Positions 1-11,408 of a stretch of DNA of 64,000 bases are shown here, piece by piece. A program made the position numbers and the translations under genes. The notes beneath the pieces were generated by a model. The model was given only the letters and a program-made list of their open reading frames with translations. It had not been told where the DNA came from and did no database searches. Source of the DNA: Favolaschia claudopus (lineage: Eukaryota > Basidiomycota > Agaricomycetes > Agaricales > Mycenaceae); contig JAWWNJ010000031.1 of the NCBI GenBank assembly GCA_037176885.1, positions 186,001-250,000 of the forward strand. The letters are read 5' to 3'. Each line of letters begins with the position of its first letter. The stretch's first letter is position 1.

Positions 1-810
1 GTCTCTCGCTGGACGGCGCTTGGTCTTCCCTTTCTTGACGCGATTGGGAATTGCCGGCGGGATAATTATCGGAACATCCTCCGATTTGGAAGGTGGTTGG
101 GGAGGATGCTGCCGCTCAGAGTCAGAATCAGAGCTAATGTCGATGATGTCCATTGCGGAGAGACGTGAACTGGGTCGGGAAGAGGACATGTCGGAGGCAG
201 CGAATGAGAGTGGTGAACCAGGACGAGATGAGGGAACAAATGAGACGAAGCTGCTTGCTCTTGACCTCTGCGCAGGGGCACTTGACGCCAAAGAGGCAGC
301 GCGGGAAGGCACTCGAGAACTCACTGACTGTGAACGCCCGCGCCAGCTGCCAATCGGTCCATCTGCTGAGCGATCCAAGTAGACCGTCAAGGCAAGTGGA
401 TTGATCCAAGCATGCGGGTTTTCCAAACTGAAAAATGAGTGGCCCCGATAATTTTCAGGAAGAATCTTGCGAGAAGGGTTAGCGTGAGTAAGATAAAAAT
501 GGCATAGTGAAGTCCATACATAACTTCGGTATGCCTTCAAGATTCCGGTGGGAATATCATTTGGATCCGACTCGCCTCGCGGATCTTCGGAACTGTGTTC
601 GAGGTACAGTTGATATCCTTGGGATGTGATCCAATCTGGCGCATCCTCAACGGAAAAGTGAGGTTCGTGGGCTGGATCGCTGAGCGCGACAGGAAAAGTC
701 TATACAATCAATTAGCACCATATGAGTACATAATCCAGTCAAAAGAAACTAACAAATGTTCGGTAAGCCTTAATTTCATTGAGGGAGAAGTCCGCTGCGG
801 CTGGAAACAT
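1..810 (-). CDS. Unknown Ser/Arg-rich protein, 3' end off the left edge
   Basis: ATG at 810; exon 1 is 754-810, a 54-bp GT-AG intron spans 700-753 (donor GTTAGT), and exon 2 runs open from 699 to base 1, giving at least 252 residues. The N-terminal ~140 residues look globular and rich in aromatics (around SYVWTSLCHFYLTH and YRGHSFFSLENPHAW). A Ser/Arg/Ala-rich disordered stretch follows, then an acidic IDISSDSDSE patch and a basic VKKGKTKRR patch, which suggests a nuclear or chromatin-associated protein. I do not recognise the family. Support comes from phase-matched splicing and 233 codons without a stop. It could be a transposon-derived gene, because the acidic/basic layout recurs in such mushroom proteins. 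The C-terminus is outside the window. Confidence 0.6.
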
Positions 811-924
811 CGCAGCGACACAGACCGACGAATGGAAGAGAGAGAGAGATGAAAATGAGCGGGCAGATTTACGTATACAAAATCAATGATGCGCTGATTG
901 TCACGGTTGATGCGTTGCCATGCG

Positions 925-1040
925 CCATAGCCGAGTCCCACTGTTGCAACTATGACGGATTAGGAAGATCACACCGAGTCCCACTGTTGAAGAGCCATCA
1001 GTGGGAGTGGGCGAGTCCCACTCCCATCCTTTTGACCATT
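925..1040. repeat. Cluster of CGAGTCCCACT motifs
   Basis: Three copies of CGAGTCCCACT lie near 932, 975 and 1011. The last forms an inverted repeat with GTGGGAGTGGG just before it. The same motif recurs near 3084-3112 and 3590-3680, once with the same downstream context (CCCAC..TT.TG.CCATTCCTC). Probably a decayed short transposable element. The rest of 811-1362 shows no gene that I can support. Confidence 0.5.
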
Positions 1041-1362
1041 CCTCGAAATCAAGACATTCACATTGACATACCAAGTGTGACTTCTGGATCATATCGCTCG
1101 CGAAGGCGCTCTATCATTTCGGAGGCGGTTGGGATAGTTTTGTCCTTTGCATCGATTAATCAATTACTCATGCAGCAGCAATTACAATCGGAGTACACGT
1201 ACTTCACCGAGAACAGCGGCCCATTCATCGTCATGAGTAATCGCAACAGCAACGTCGGCAAACTAAGCCATTAGGCAATTGATAGTCTAGCATGCGAGAG
1301 ACTCACGTTTTCGAGGAGATAATCATTTATTGCATCCGCTGGATGAAACGGCTGCAAATAAT

Positions 1363-2449
1363 TCATTCGTACGTCGACACGAAAGCAGAATGGGTAAGCT
1401 CGACCTTATAGTCCAGATTCGAATCCAAAGTATCCCCAGAGGTCGACCTTGTATTTGACCGAGAGTGTCCACCTATATTCCCCGACCCTCCCCACGAAAA
1501 CGGCATGCCAAACCGACTTCTCGCGATGCTACCTGAGGGATTTTTCACATCTGCAACCGACTGGACGACAACCTTGCCAGATTTCTTCAATGGAGTGGGT
1601 CGAATGGCGACTTTGAAGCCTCGTAAGAAAACGGTTTGGTTGTCCGTCCATACTTCCTCTCCAGGGCTGTATCGTGGACCTGAGTTGGCAAACGAGCTTG
1701 CACACTCCCATTCCCAAGCATACGAAACACTGCCTGACCCAACAAACGCTGGCTTGAGCTTCAGAGACAACTCACAACCATCGTAATTATTCTCCAGCGC
1801 TAACACACTCCAGGAGGTAGATTTGTCCACCCCTGTAACAAGATAAAGCTCGCCGGTCCCGACCATCCGATTAAGCTTGCCGTTCACGAAAATGTACCAT
1901 GATTGGGCATGCTTAATGGCGTAGTCTCGGAATATCTGAAGTGGGCGAAGGTTGCTTCTCGAGGCACCCTGAGGCAATAAAAGAACCGCTGTCGCTTTGG
2001 AAGACGTCGAAATCTCTACCACAGCACCGGCGCCGAGAGGGAAAAATCTAGCGGGAATTGTCAGCGAAAAAATTGAGGCTCTACAAGTTTTATTACACAT
2101 TGCCATCGACCCCAGCTTCGATATCCAGCCGGCGCTTATTGATCTTTGTATTTGATATATCGGTGCCTGGAGAAAAGTACATGTTCTTCGGCGCGATGTC
2201 CTCTCGATTCAGCATCACTTGTTCGAAGTTATCGGGAACACCGAATCGATTGAGGGGGTCGCTGGCAGATTTACAGATGTTGAAAATTGGATCGAACGAC
2301 CCATCAGCAGTCACTGTTCCCACATCCCCGATCTGTGTACCATTTTGGCGAGCTTCAAGCGGTAGATCGTCGTAGGGTTGAGGGTGGAAAAGCGGATATC
2401 CCTGCCCTTTGGCAAGAAGAAGGCGACTGTAGAGAAAGCTATCGGACAT
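1363..2449 (-). CDS. GYPLF-motif protein of an expanded basidiomycete family
   Basis: Two exons, 2097-2449 and 1363-2047, joined across a 49-bp intron (2048-2096) that keeps phase and gives about 345 residues. The N-terminus (SRLLLAKGQGYPLFHPQP, then IGDVGTVTADGSFDPIFNI and VPDNFEQV) matches a family I know from Agaricomycetes. In that family a GYPLW-like N-terminal block precedes a variable C-terminal region, and members are often annotated hypothetical and sometimes fused to signalling domains. Here the C-terminal part has Trp-rich strands (SWYIFVNGK, YAWEWEC) and then a Gly/Ser/Arg-rich tail. No signal peptide or membrane segment is visible. Function is unknown; family assignment is fairly secure, the role is not. 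Confidence 0.75.
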
Positions 2450-3789
2450 TTGGAGGGATTATTGGAATATTGGGTGCAGGACGTACCCGCTAATATATCA
2501 TTTTGCCTCGCGGTGAAGCCACCGCAGGGAGCTGTATGTATTTCCATTGTTTGACATAAGCTCTAGGAGATGCACCTGAGCGCTTGCGATGACAATGAAA
2601 AGCTTCTGGGAATGAGGCGTAGGGAGATTGTAGGACGATAAGTTAGTAACAAGGTCATAATCTCAACAGATGGAATTTACATCTCAAGTTGCGGCGGGGT
2701 GTGGCTCCCGGGGACAGCCTGCCAGTGGGGATCTCACTGCTATTTTGCAGCGCGACCAATCGCTTCGTTAAAGATAACCTCAGAGTAGACTCTCAGATTG
2801 AACCCGAAATTAGTGTAAATGACAGAGCCTCAGTCGATTGCCACAAATCGATCTGAGAAGACACCCCAGAGTACAGCAAAACCACAGCTTCAAGACACAG
2901 CTCATCCAGGCCACGTATACGAGATTTTTCGAGAGATAACACTTGTCGAAGTATGGCTTCGAGTACGCCCAAAATCGCTGAACAAAGCACAGACAATGGC
3001 CGAAGAAAATTCAATGAATTTAAATTCACGTCGTACATGTAGTAGTTGTATGCGGAGATTGAAGGGGAGTATATGCCAGAAGTGTGGGAGTGGGACTCGG
3101 CTATTTAAGCGAGTCCCACTATTGATCGGTTCTGCATGAACTGCAATCAAGTGGCGATCAGCAAATCAAACGTTCATCAATCCCCGGCATTAAGAGCCGA
3201 GGAGTGTATTTTATTTGTTTAATGTCTTTCTACAGTAGTTTCTGTACTAATATATTTCCTGGGGGGAACGTGGTTCCCCCCAGACCCCCCTCCTTTGGCC
3301 TGACGGCATATTTGATTAATTCTACCCACTAACTCGAGTTTTTTTGCTGTTTACTCCGTAAATTTAATTCATGTAGCGCGGGGGAGACCCCCGCGGACCC
3401 CCCTTGACGCTCGCCGCTAGGCCCACTGCGTGGTGCCGTCGCTCGCCGCTGGGCCCACTGCGTGGTGCTGCCGCTCGCCGCGGGGGCCCACTGCGTGGAG
3501 CCAGGAATATTTTAAAGCGTCGGGGCGTGTTTTTTATGCTAATTACGTGCAAATGATTCAGATCATATTTACTGATGTGCCGGCAAGCCGAGTCCCACTA
3601 TCAGAGCTCGAATCTCAACATCCGAGCATCCGAGTCCCACTATCGGCCTTTATCCGGGGTTTACCCGAGTCCCACTCCCACACTTCTGGCCATTCCTCAT
3701 TGAAGGGAGAGGGAGGCCTGAAGTTCGGCAAGGCGGCTGGGCCGTGTGTTTGTGTTGGCGAGGTAGGCCAAGGTAGGCGCGGCTGAATA
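2450..3789. other. Repeat-rich spacer
   Basis: No supported gene. It holds CGAGTCCCACT copies near 3084-3112 and near 3590, 3630 and 3668. There are two GC-rich hairpins with similar sequence, each followed by GACCCCCCTT-like runs (about 3259-3293 and 3378-3404). Between 3411 and 3500 lies a short minisatellite: about three copies of a 31-34 bp unit built on GCCCACTGCGTGG plus GCTCGCCGC. The combination looks like accumulated small mobile-element debris. Confidence 0.5.
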
Positions 3790-4076
3790 CTGTATAATTT
3801 CGTTCAATTCGACAGGGGGTGTGACGCGTGACCCCCCGAAACCGATTCGACAAGTCGACAGGAAGAAAATTTTGCGTGACCAAGCGCAAAATTCGGATGA
3901 AAAAAATTTCTAAACCGCAAAATCTTCTCTTTTTTGCACGATTTGGACACTTTTTTTCTCACCGTGACGCCCAACACGTTCGACAACGGCCGCCGTGACG
4001 CGGGACCAAAACGCGAAGTTCGGATCGACAAGAGGGTGCGTGACGCGGGACATCCGAATTGAACGTAATTATACGG
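3790..4076. mobile_element. MITE with ~22-bp terminal inverted repeats and TA target duplication
   Basis: The left end reads CTGTATAATTTCGTTCAATT; the right end read on the minus strand starts CCGTATAATTACGTTCAATT. Both are followed by CG and, after a short gap, a GTGAC-like stretch. TA flanks both ends (3788-3789 and 4077-4078), as expected for Tc1/mariner-type insertion. The 287-bp element has no coding capacity, so it is non-autonomous. A related 514-bp element lies at 30854-31367. Family placement (mariner/pogo-like) is inferred from the TA duplication and the CTGTA end. Confidence 0.75.
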
Positions 4077-5622
4077 TAGACGGCGTGATCAGAGGAAGGA
4101 GGAAGAAAAACAAACCAGGCACCAACCAGGCACGCACTTTTGCCCGTATACATACACATGGCGGCCGCATCCGTGTAGTGCTTTGAGTGGGCGGCGGGAG
4201 CGACGCCGGCGTGGTACGGCGGCTTTGAGTAGGTTTGAGTGCGTTGTGTGAGGCTGTGTGGTGGTAAGTGAGTGGCAGCAAAAAATAGCCTGTGACGACA
4301 TTGCAGTCACGGTCTCGTGACGTAACGCAACACGTCACCTTTACGCGTTCGTGTCGACCGCCACCATCTCGCGCGCGTTTTTCTGTTGACAATCCTCCGG
4401 ATCCCTTTTTGTTTAGCGCTTGAGTATAGCTGGGCTGCTGTCTACGGCTCAGGTCCCGTTTCCTTTCCTCTGCTCCCCCTCGCCCTCAGATCCCCCTTCA
4501 AGTTCAGTACGGCGCATAGAGCATGCACCCAAAGCTCCCTCCCGTCACACTCTACCTACAGCCGTTGCTGAAAGCGACACGAGCGGTTTTTTCTCCGCAC
4601 ACGAAACTAGCTCGCGGTTCTCCTTACCGTACACTTTGCGCTCCTTGAAGCGACCTCAGCTTATTCTTCTTACCCAGTAGAGCTTCAATGCATCACGGGT
4701 GGGTGTATTTATAACCATCGTCATGGGAGGAAGCGGATGTCTATTCTTTACTCCCGAAGACTCCAGATACCCATTCCTATCCTTAGACGAGGTTTCTTGC
4801 GCAGTACCAGCCTCCCGAGTTACTAGAGGGATGATTTGGCATTGAAACCGGCATAAAGCTTCAGCCTAGAGCCTGGTCATTTCATGAATTGTGGCTGACG
4901 ATCAGGTGTTTTCTCTCTCTTCGTCAACCAACTGGTTTAATGGTGTACCAGAGTCAAATTAGACTGTCAAAAGTTCCCGAATGTTGTTCGGCCGCGCACC
5001 ATCGCCAACCAAACTCTTAACGAATTTTGTTCACGAAATTGATTGAGGAGTTCAAGGTATCCCATCATCATCTTCCTGTTCGTATTTTAAAATTTAAACC
5101 CGCCACTGAGATTTCGATAGCATGCTGCATGCCTCAAGCCACATCTACTTATTTCACGATGTTTGGAGCAAGAAAGATCTGGCCTCCTTCTTTTTCATCT
5201 CAGGACATCTCACCACTCGCGATGGTAATCGGGATCTCACTACGCTCTCCGCCGGGAGTCCAGGACAGGAACTTGACCGAGCGTTGGACAAAGCCGAAGA
5301 AACATTCAGCAAATCCATTTCGGCCGAACAACACGTGCTTAACGCATGCCGTAATCGGCTATCCACTCCTTCAAGTTCTTCACCCACCTTGACCCTTCCT
5401 GTTTCTCGGGTTTCTGGATATTTCCAGCAGCACACTCGCGAATCCTTAGCCTTGCCTTTGACTCCGAGAGCCAAGGCGGTGACTCACCGTGACCGTCGTG
5501 ACTCTGCTTGACATGAATTTCGGAGTTGTGCACAGCCCTTGAAAAAACAAGCATCTCCCACCGGGCTTCCATTGTTTCTTGTACCTTTTCCACCAACAAT
5601 CGTCGTGCTGGGAGGCTCAGCA
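4077..5622. other. Spacer without a supported gene
   Basis: Several open frames of 60-130 codons exist on both strands, but none has recognisable motifs, phase-consistent introns or similarity to a family I know. The open frame at 5122-5511 is the longest on the plus strand and could include upstream regulatory or untranslated sequence of the F-box gene that starts at 5623. Confidence 0.4.
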
Positions 5623-8319
5623 ATGTCCCAACTATCACCCGAAGTCGACGACGAGCTCCTATCCCTGCCTTTCGTGGACGAAGACCCCTGCGGAGAGTTT
5701 GGAGGATCTCAAGGGCGTGTGCGAGATTTGACTCTAGGTAAGTGCTCAGCAACTTACCCTGTCCTGAGCTTCACGGCTCTAGCAGTCAACAATGTGGCCA
5801 TTGAATGCTGGAAGGCCCTCCGCATGCCCCAAAATCCAAACAAACCTGCAGCACAAGACTTGAGTCTCTTCCCGCAAATGCCCATTGACATCTTATTAGA
5901 GGTCGGTTCGCTCGTCTGAATCGTATTTCACGTCCGCTCACTCGTCCGCAAAGGTTCTCGGACATTTGCACCCCCTCGACGTCAGACACGTCGCTCGCGT
6001 GAACAAGGCGTTTCGAGGCCTCCTCCACGGTTCTCACGGTGAAGGCATCTGGCGCAATGCCTTTGTCGATCGCAAACCGCTTCCCGTGTGCCCCACCGAA
6101 ATCTCCGGTCGTCGGTGGACGAAATTGTTGTTTGGCGCGAGAGAGTGCGATGTGTGTTTTCTTTACTTACTTCGCAATCACGACTCACTCACACGACGCA
6201 GCAATGCGGAGCTGCGGACACGGCGCCGGATTATAGGCTATGGCGCCGACTCTGCACGGATTGTATGAACTCGAAGTGAGTGTTCCCCTTTCGCTTAGAA
6301 TATCAAGCTGAGTTTGGGTAGTCTCATAAGCAGCATTTCACCACACGAGCTCAACTCTCTTGTCGTGAAAACATACCGGGAGGGTTCGCACCTTTCTTTT
6401 TTTTTCTGCTAGGGTTCTCGCTCAAACTCCACAGACGGACGCACGTCAGCTGCTGATTCCCAATCCGGACGACTGTGGCCGGCAGACGTGAACGCCGTAG
6501 CCGAAGAGTATGAACGACTCAAAAGCGCCGATGCGGAGGCGTCTGAAGAATTTTCGCCAAACCTTCCAGCGTTCATCGAGGCGCGACGAGAAGCGGTGCG
6601 TGTCATCGAGGAGCGGGCGGAAGAGGCGGAAGCGTGGTCAGACCAAGTCCACGATGATTCCCTTCCGATGTGGGGCAAGCGATACAGGCGCGTTGTCAGA
6701 AGGTGCGTGCTTTTCTTCCTTGCCAAAGTAGCCAAACTGACTCTGACATCCAGCGTGCGGAAACGTCTCATAGAGGAGGGACACGATCCCCGGGACGTCG
6801 AAGACACCGACATGGACGCCAAAATGACCTACCTCGAAAACTTCCCCCGTCTCACCTCCAAGCGGTGGAACAAGGCGCGCCCGCACATCTTGCCTCTCGT
6901 ATACGACGCACGCGCAGAGCGACTGACACTCGAGCGTGTTCAACTCGTCGCAAACCGCACGTCCGCTGCCTGCTCTGCCGTTTCGCACGTCCTGCGAACA
7001 GCACCGGCCGAAACATGGGCTTATATCCCCCCGCAATACACCGTCGAGGCGATGCCGCAGCTGCAGGAGCTCATTCAGGATCCGTCCGACACTCCACTCA
7101 CAGACGATGATCCTCAGCTTGCAGACGCGGTGCTCGAGCTGCCTGCCTTCGTCGCAGCCTGGCGCGAAGAAAAACAAGCTCTTCTCGCCTCTTTGCTCCC
7201 TCTGCCCTCACTTCCCGCAGAGGCGGAATGTGGCCCTTCCTCCTCCTCCTCATCCTCATCCTTCACCCCAATCCCCCCACTCCCAGCCCCCCTTGCACGC
7301 CTCGAACTCGCCACAAGCGTCTTCACCTGCCTCGGCTCCTGGGTCGGCCGCATGTCCGTCACCGCCGGCCGCGCTCTCATCGGCTGGGCCGGCGCAGGCG
7401 CCCACCTCCGCTGCCGCAGCCTCAGAAACTACTGGGAACGCCGACCCCACTACGCTGCCGAAGGCGCTGCCACCGCCGCCGCACTGCTCCGCCTAGTCGA
7501 CTTGGACCCTGCCGTGACGACCGCGAAGCAAATGGACGAGGTGTGCGGGGGCGAGCTGCGCGGGTGCGGCGTGCAGGGGAAGACCGGGGGCCCGGATAAA
7601 CGGTTCGTGTGTCTGTTGTGTCCGGTAGAGGCTTGTCGGGGCGTCCGTGGGCGCCGCGCGATGCGGTGGAGGGAGTGTGTGCAACACTTCATCGAGCGCT
7701 CGAGGGTGGGTGGCGATGTTTCGCATCCGGGGGTGCCGCCTGCGTTCGGGCTGCTTACGGATGAGGCGGTGGATGATTTGCGGAGGAGGGAGGCGCCGGA
7801 TCCGGTTCTTGAGGATGCGGCGTGGGCCTGTGCGTTGTGTTCGGCGCATTATGATAGTCATAGTCGGACGACTTATGAGGGTGTCGAAGAGCATGTGCGG
7901 ACTCGGTGGGTTCTTTTGCTTTCTATCTGCTCTCTCGTCTCGTATGCTCATGCGAAGCAAACAGACACCAGATCGAAGATCCTGAGCAAGGCACGCACTT
8001 CCTCTATGTGGCGGGTTCGGAGCGCACGCCTCGTGTGCCTGCGCTTTTGTCGCAGGAAGGGAACGTCTTGGAGCTACGCTGTAATCGGTGCGTGAAGGGG
8101 AAGCTGCGGTCGTTGCGCGACATCAAGCGGCATGTTGCGGATAAGTGCGTCTTCCTTTCCTTTCCTTAGTGAGGGTGGAGCAGCTTAAGCTGAATCGATC
8201 CACGTAGACACGAAATTTCGTCCCCGAGTGGGGCGGACTGGACGAAGGTAGAGGTAATACTGCGGACAACCCCCCGTCCGTTGACTGAGGCCGAGGGCGA
8301 GGACCTCCATCTCGACTGA
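5623..8319 (+). CDS. F-box protein with zinc-binding motifs
   Basis: Nine exons: 5623-5737, 5786-5901, 5954-6151, 6202-6275, 6322-6364, 6413-6702, 6754-7905, 7965-8144 and 8208-8319 (759 residues; all phases match). The F-box is at about residues 68-110 (DLSLFPQMPIDILLEVLGHL, then LDVRHVARVNKAFR), so it probably recruits substrates to an SCF ubiquitin ligase through SKP1. A CDQC pair and an LCTDC pair follow across an exon junction, typical of an expanded Agaricomycete F-box family. The middle is Ala/Arg-rich with a poly-Ser/Pro linker. The C-terminus has a C2H2-like finger (CNRC ... KRHVADKH) whose last His appears only after the final intron is removed. The donor at 6365 (GTGAAA) and the exact start are the least certain points. 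Substrate unknown. Confidence 0.8.
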
Positions 8320-9803
8320 CTGATTAGACGACACACGGAAGACGAGCGCATACTGTACTGGCTCGTCAACGCTGGAAGGACATTGGCATTTGCATGTACT
8401 GATTACTTATTTGGTGCATTAATACTTACTTATTAACCGCTTTGCTTTACCTTGCCTTGGTCTTGGTCTTGGCCTTCGGTCTTTTCGTACTCCCATTCCA
8501 CCTAGGCATATGCAAGTTCTATGAAGACGATACTTGCGGCCTCCGAGCTGAAGTCGGCGCCCCTCCTCTATTTCCGACCTTTCCATTACGAACGGTTGGC
8601 GGACGGCCTTTAAGTTTTTCCCATCTTCCCGAAGTCGTTGCGGCATGCGATTCCGAATTGGGGTTTTCGTTCCCTGGCCTTAACGCTCACTCCCCGTTAC
8701 GACGACGAGTCCAGCCAGGTCCTGCCCTGTCTACCTCCCTGCGCGGGCCAACGTTGCAGCAAGCGACCACACGACCGCGCCCCGTGAACGGGGCTCCGCT
8801 GTCGTTGCAGCCGTCTGATCTCTCGTAAAATTGCATCTGCTTTCCGCTCATACGACGTAGACTGCCTCTTTTCGCCAAATTATTACAGTTTCTGGTGTTC
8901 CTGACTGATTCAAGTCAGTCCTGCGGTCGTTCTTCTGCTCCAAAGCCGCATTATAATCTCGCCCTAACGCTACTTGGCCTGCTTCGGCTTCCGTGCATTG
9001 TTGTTCTCCTTCAAATCCGATCTGCTTTCTTCGTCATACGCCGCGCATGGCCTGTTCCATCGATCAACTCGGGTTTTTTCCCTCTTTTCGCCCATATCGC
9101 TCGAAGAACTGGAAGCCTGATGAAGCATTGTATTCAGTCGATCTTGCCTCTGGGCGCGATGTGGGCTCGATGCGTATACAAAAGACCATCCACTTGCCCA
9201 TCCGCGAAGTTACCTAAACTGGACAACTCGACAAAATGCCGGCCCTGCCGCTCCGGTCTGAGGCATTTTGCCACCAATCGCACACATGCTTCCTGCTAAG
9301 CAACGGAGAGAGCCCCCCTGACCGCGGCTCGTGTCTCTGAGGATCCAAATTCTACGAAGCATCTTTATGTTGCCATTGCATAGGGAATTTTTCGGGAGAT
9401 GATAGCACGGCTTCTACCTTTCGTTTGTGGAGGATGCCGCCGGCTTCCGTTGCGTCAGTTTCTCCCTGTGGAAGATTGAGCACACGCTATAAGATCGAAA
9501 AGGTATGCGTTTCTACACGCCTGTACCAATTACCCCGTGTTTATGGTCGTCTTCAAGCGTATGCAAGGATAATCTGCGGTGCTCGAAGACGCCGGATTTT
9601 GTGAAACAATGGCATTGGAAGACTTCGACTGCATCGGGTCCACATGTTCGGCGTCCAGTCAATTATAATAATTCTAGTCCGGCCTTTTTCCGTACTAGGC
9701 TCGGCAAACTAAACATATTCCACATATAAAAGGTTGGTCGGTTGCCCGTCCAAGCCCCGAGCTACAAGCAGGTTGCAATTCGCCCTCGTTCTAATCACTC
9801 GAC
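8320..9803. other. Spacer without a supported gene
   Basis: Low-support frames only (for example 8442-8828). Pyrimidine-rich segments near 8833 and 9017 share an ATCTGCTTTC..TCATACG stretch and may be relics of a repeat. The final 100 bases (TATAAAAGG near 9726) probably hold the core promoter of the secreted dioxygenase gene that follows. Confidence 0.4.
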
Positions 9804-11178
9804 ATGCGCTTCACATCGTCCCTTTTAACCCTCGCTGTTCTGTGCGGCTTGGTCGCAGGTTCGGTTCATTTTTCAACAGCGCTATTTACGATTCACCGAG
9901 ACTTTTCAGCCGTACCCACTACCCCCGCACCCCGAGACTGCTCGGCGGAAGTAGCGCGATACAACCAGGAACGCAGGGAAGCTCGCGGTCTTAGCAAGCG
10001 GACGTTCTACACTCAAATGTTGAACGTAGGTGTTCTAAAATTGCTAATATGTAAATCGGTCTCATTGCCTTTGATCTAGCTCACTTGCACTTTGGCGCCT
10101 GAGACCATATTGGGTGAGAGACAGCGTTTTCTGAGCACTTGTACATTGTTCTTACCTTTTCTCAGAGGACTACGTTGCCAACCCTGTGATTCCACTCGTA
10201 CAATACTTCATTTTGTCTTCTCATTCGTTTTCAGCCTGTTCGTACCAGCATCACGGAAGGCCAACCGTAATACCGTCCATTTTCACGAGGATCGATTGCT
10301 GAATCCTCTGTTACAGCGGAGTCGCATTCACCGTTGATATTGGTGTGTTGGACACGACCACCTGCAAGCCGCTCTCGGGTGTTCGTATACTTTTCTTCTT
10401 GTTGAGCATGCGTTTGATCGTCATTGAAGGTCATGGTTGAGCTCTGGGGCCGTAAGATGTCGCCTCCAATACATTCATTCGATGACACTCATGATCTGCA
10501 GCCAACGCGGTCGGACAATATGGTTCCACATTCCTCCGCGGCGCAACAGTGACTGGTGAGAAGAAGCTGAATCTATTTTACCTCGCGCTCATCATGATCA
10601 ACGACGTCAGCCTCGAACGGTATTGCCGAGTTCAAGACCATCTACCCTGGATACACATCGGACGCGGCGAACCACTTGAACGTTCTCGTTCACCCGACCT
10701 CCGCAGAATCCGGTGGAGTCGCCCACGTTGGCCAGCTCTTCTTCACCGATCCCTGGACTGGTTAATAATATCTACTGCATCTCACCATATTGAGAAGCTC
10801 AAGTGACTTCATAGATATCATCGGCAAATACACCAACTACAACAAAAACACGAACAGCCGCATGAAGAACGCTCAGGACCCGAACTTCGCCGCTGCAAAC
10901 AAGAATGGATTCAACAGCATCATTGAGTGAGTTCTCTTTGCACCCATGATGCCTGGAAGCTTATGTTCTCTTCAGTGTTGAGTCCATCGGAGACGACTGG
11001 GCTGATGACGAAGGTGCGTTTCGCGAACTAGCCATTTCCCAAGCAAATGAATTGATTCATCGGCTTTCAAGGCATCATCGGATACATCAGTGAGCATATT
11101 AGGTCTCTCCCTTATTCGACGCGACTCATTACGCCTCTTCTAGCTGTCGGAGTTAACCCCAAAAAGCTCGTTGCCTGA
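9804..11178 (+). CDS. Secreted intradiol ring-cleavage dioxygenase-like protein
   Basis: Thirteen short exons: 9804-9858, 9910-10025, 10080-10113, 10166-10185, 10235-10266, 10317-10380, 10430-10451, 10502-10555, 10611-10760, 10815-10926, 10976-11013, 11072-11089 and 11144-11178 (249 residues). Residues 1-20 form a signal peptide. The fold follows the intradiol dioxygenase pattern (CTLAPETIL, then EGQPGVAF, then VELWGPNA, then FKTIYPGY). Known members cleave catechols between the hydroxyls with an Fe(III) bound by two Tyr and two His, and extracellular fungal forms act on lignin-derived aromatics. Here Tyr121, Tyr147 and His154 fit, but the second His of the usual HxH is Asn156. Activity may therefore be altered or lost, although no stop breaks the gene. 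The donor at 10186 (GTGATT) has an alternative 10 bases downstream. Confidence 0.85.
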
Positions 11179-11408
11179 ACGTTGCAGTGTGGATTGAATT
11201 TGTGGAAGATTTCTCGAGTTGTAAAATTTCCTACGCCAATAAAATAGGATGTTCGGGTATACCGTATTTGTACTGTGGTAGTCGGATGTCCCTCTAGGTA
11301 GTATGTAATATTTTTTCTCCGCATTTCGCAGCATTTTCGTGTTCTAACGTGGATCAGCGGTAGACATGTCACACCGTGACATTGTGACTCCCGACCTTTT
11401 GCTCTTTC

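Noticed and set aside
5339..5752. 137-codon minus-strand frame
   Set aside because: Overlaps the first exon of the F-box gene on the other strand and has no family signal.
8833..9060. Tandem duplication in the 8.8-9.1 kb spacer
   Set aside because: Only about 20-25 bases are similar; too weak to call.
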